The notes under the pieces were generated by a model. It saw nothing but the letters and a program-made list of their open reading frames with translations. It was not told the origin of the DNA and ran no database searches. From contig JAJYOH010000448.1 in NCBI GenBank assembly GCA_021796315.1, positions 1 to 5,282 on the forward strand: DNA of 5,282 bases. Direction: 5' to 3'. The stretch is from Chloroflexota bacterium (GTDB lineage: Bacteria; Chloroflexota; Anaerolineae; Anaerolineales; Villigracilaceae). The translations under genes and the position numbers were made by a program. The first letter of the stretch is position 1, and each line of letters starts with the position of its first letter. Positions 4,682 through 5,282 of this stretch are shown here, in pieces.

Positions 4682-5282
4682 ATGAAATTGAATTTTGCAA
4701 TGTGGCAGAAAGCGCTCAACGTGATCCCGGAAGTTTCCAAAGAGGAGTGGGATCAGTTGGATGTTATTTCACGATGGCTGATTTCCACGCGCGCTGCTGT
4801 TTTGATCATGACCTTTCTTTCCGCCGCGCTGGCCGGAATTTTTGCCTTCCGCAATGGCGTTTTCCAATTCGTCCCGTGGCTTGCCCTGACCTTTGGCCTC
4901 ATCATGGCGCACGCCGCCAATAATATCTTCAACGATTTCACAGACTTTGTGCGCGGCGTGGACAAGGATAATTATTTCCGCACGATCTATGGCGCACAGC
5001 CCATTGCCAGCGGGCTGATGACCAAGCGCCTGCATCTAACCTATTTCGCGGTGACGGGCCTGATTGCGTTGGCGGCGGGCATCTACCTCATCGCCATCAA
5101 CAGCTGGGATATAAATATTTGGATTCTGCTTGGCCTCGGTGCGTTCTTTGTCTTGTTCTATACCTGGCCGCTGAAATATATCGCGCTGGGTGAAATCGCC
5201 GTTCTGATCGTCTGGGGTCCGCTCATGATCGGCGGCGGATATTATGTCATGGCTCATAAATGGGACTGGAATGTCATGATCG
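4682..5282 (+). CDS. UbiA-family prenyltransferase, MenA-like (partial, C-terminus beyond right edge)
   Basis: The frame is open from the ATG to the window end (200 codons). It starts MKLNFAMWQKALNVIP and is highly hydrophobic, with helices at about 38-56, 63-83, 119-139, 146-162 and 168-190. The first aspartate-rich motif of UbiA enzymes is NDFTDFVRGVD (84-94), with N84, D85, D88 and D94, which would bind Mg-diphosphate of the polyprenyl donor. The segment YTWPLKYIALGE (160-171) followed by WGPLMIGGGYYV (178-189) resembles the MenA region with a conserved Y-x-x-P, GE and GP-x(5)-YY. The second aspartate motif would lie beyond the edge. AAGGTG at 4670-4675, 6 nt before the ATG, supports the start. 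The likely role is attachment of a polyprenyl chain to a quinone head group, perhaps 1,4-dihydroxy-2-naphthoate, in the membrane. Other UbiA members (chlorophyll, haem or lipid synthesis) are not excluded. Confidence 0.8.
   Translation, partial: MKLNFAMWQKALNVIPEVSKEEWDQLDVISRWLISTRAAVLIMTFLSAALAGIFAFRNGVFQFVPWLALTFGLIMAHAANNIFNDFTDFVRGVDKDNYFRTIYGAQPIASGLMTKRLHLTYFAVTGLIALAAGIYLIAINSWDINIWILLGLGAFFVLFYTWPLKYIALGEIAVLIVWGPLMIGGGYYVMAHKWDWNVMI

Noticed and set aside
1..5282. CRISPR array, insertion sequence, tRNA or rRNA
   Set aside because: No regularly spaced repeats, transposase motifs, terminal repeats flanking a gene or RNA gene signatures were seen on either strand.

Overview
The window reads as a bacterial chromosome segment of about 50% GC. 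It suggests an anaerobic or facultative lineage that uses menaquinone. A Chloroflexota (Anaerolineae-like) origin is my best guess, based on the style of the Fe-S and ETF proteins and the UbiA-type neighbour. The sequence alone does not prove that origin, and no rRNA or other marker gene is present.

Layout. Four tightly packed genes on the minus strand, read right to left, fill positions 4248 down to 1. They are a soluble HdrD/GlpC-like protein with two [4Fe-4S] clusters and a cysteine-rich C-terminal region (3055-4248), etfB (2278-3042), etfA (1300-2265), and a membrane Fe-S protein cut by the left edge (1-1273). The last gene is open at the edge and has five or six membrane helices, histidines spaced as in the haem b subunit NarI, and two [4Fe-4S] motifs. 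Gaps between the genes are 12, 12 and 26 bp, and each gene has its own Shine-Dalgarno sequence, so they very probably form one operon. A 433-bp intergenic region (4249-4681) follows. It holds candidate promoters for both directions, a perfect TGTGA-N6-TCACA dyad of the CRP/FNR type, a second hairpin-forming dyad next to it, and a structured, G-rich leader for the minus-strand operon. At 4682 a UbiA-family prenyltransferase (MenA-like) starts on the plus strand and runs off the right edge.

How the genes may work together. EtfAB collects electrons, typically from acyl-CoA dehydrogenases. The membrane Fe-S/haem protein resembles the EtfD / ETF:(methyl)menaquinone oxidoreductase family and would pass the electrons to menaquinone. 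The soluble HdrD-like protein is a paralogue of the membrane protein's Fe-S part and may be an intermediate or regulatory electron carrier. The divergent gene may make the quinone acceptor. The locus therefore looks like a module linking beta-oxidation or another flavin dehydrogenase to the menaquinone pool.

The most unusual points are these. The soluble HdrD-like protein has lost every cysteine of its first CCG domain and the last cysteine of its second. The ETF beta nucleotide-binding loop departs from the usual pattern. A second ETF-linked Fe-S protein sits beside the quinone-reducing one.
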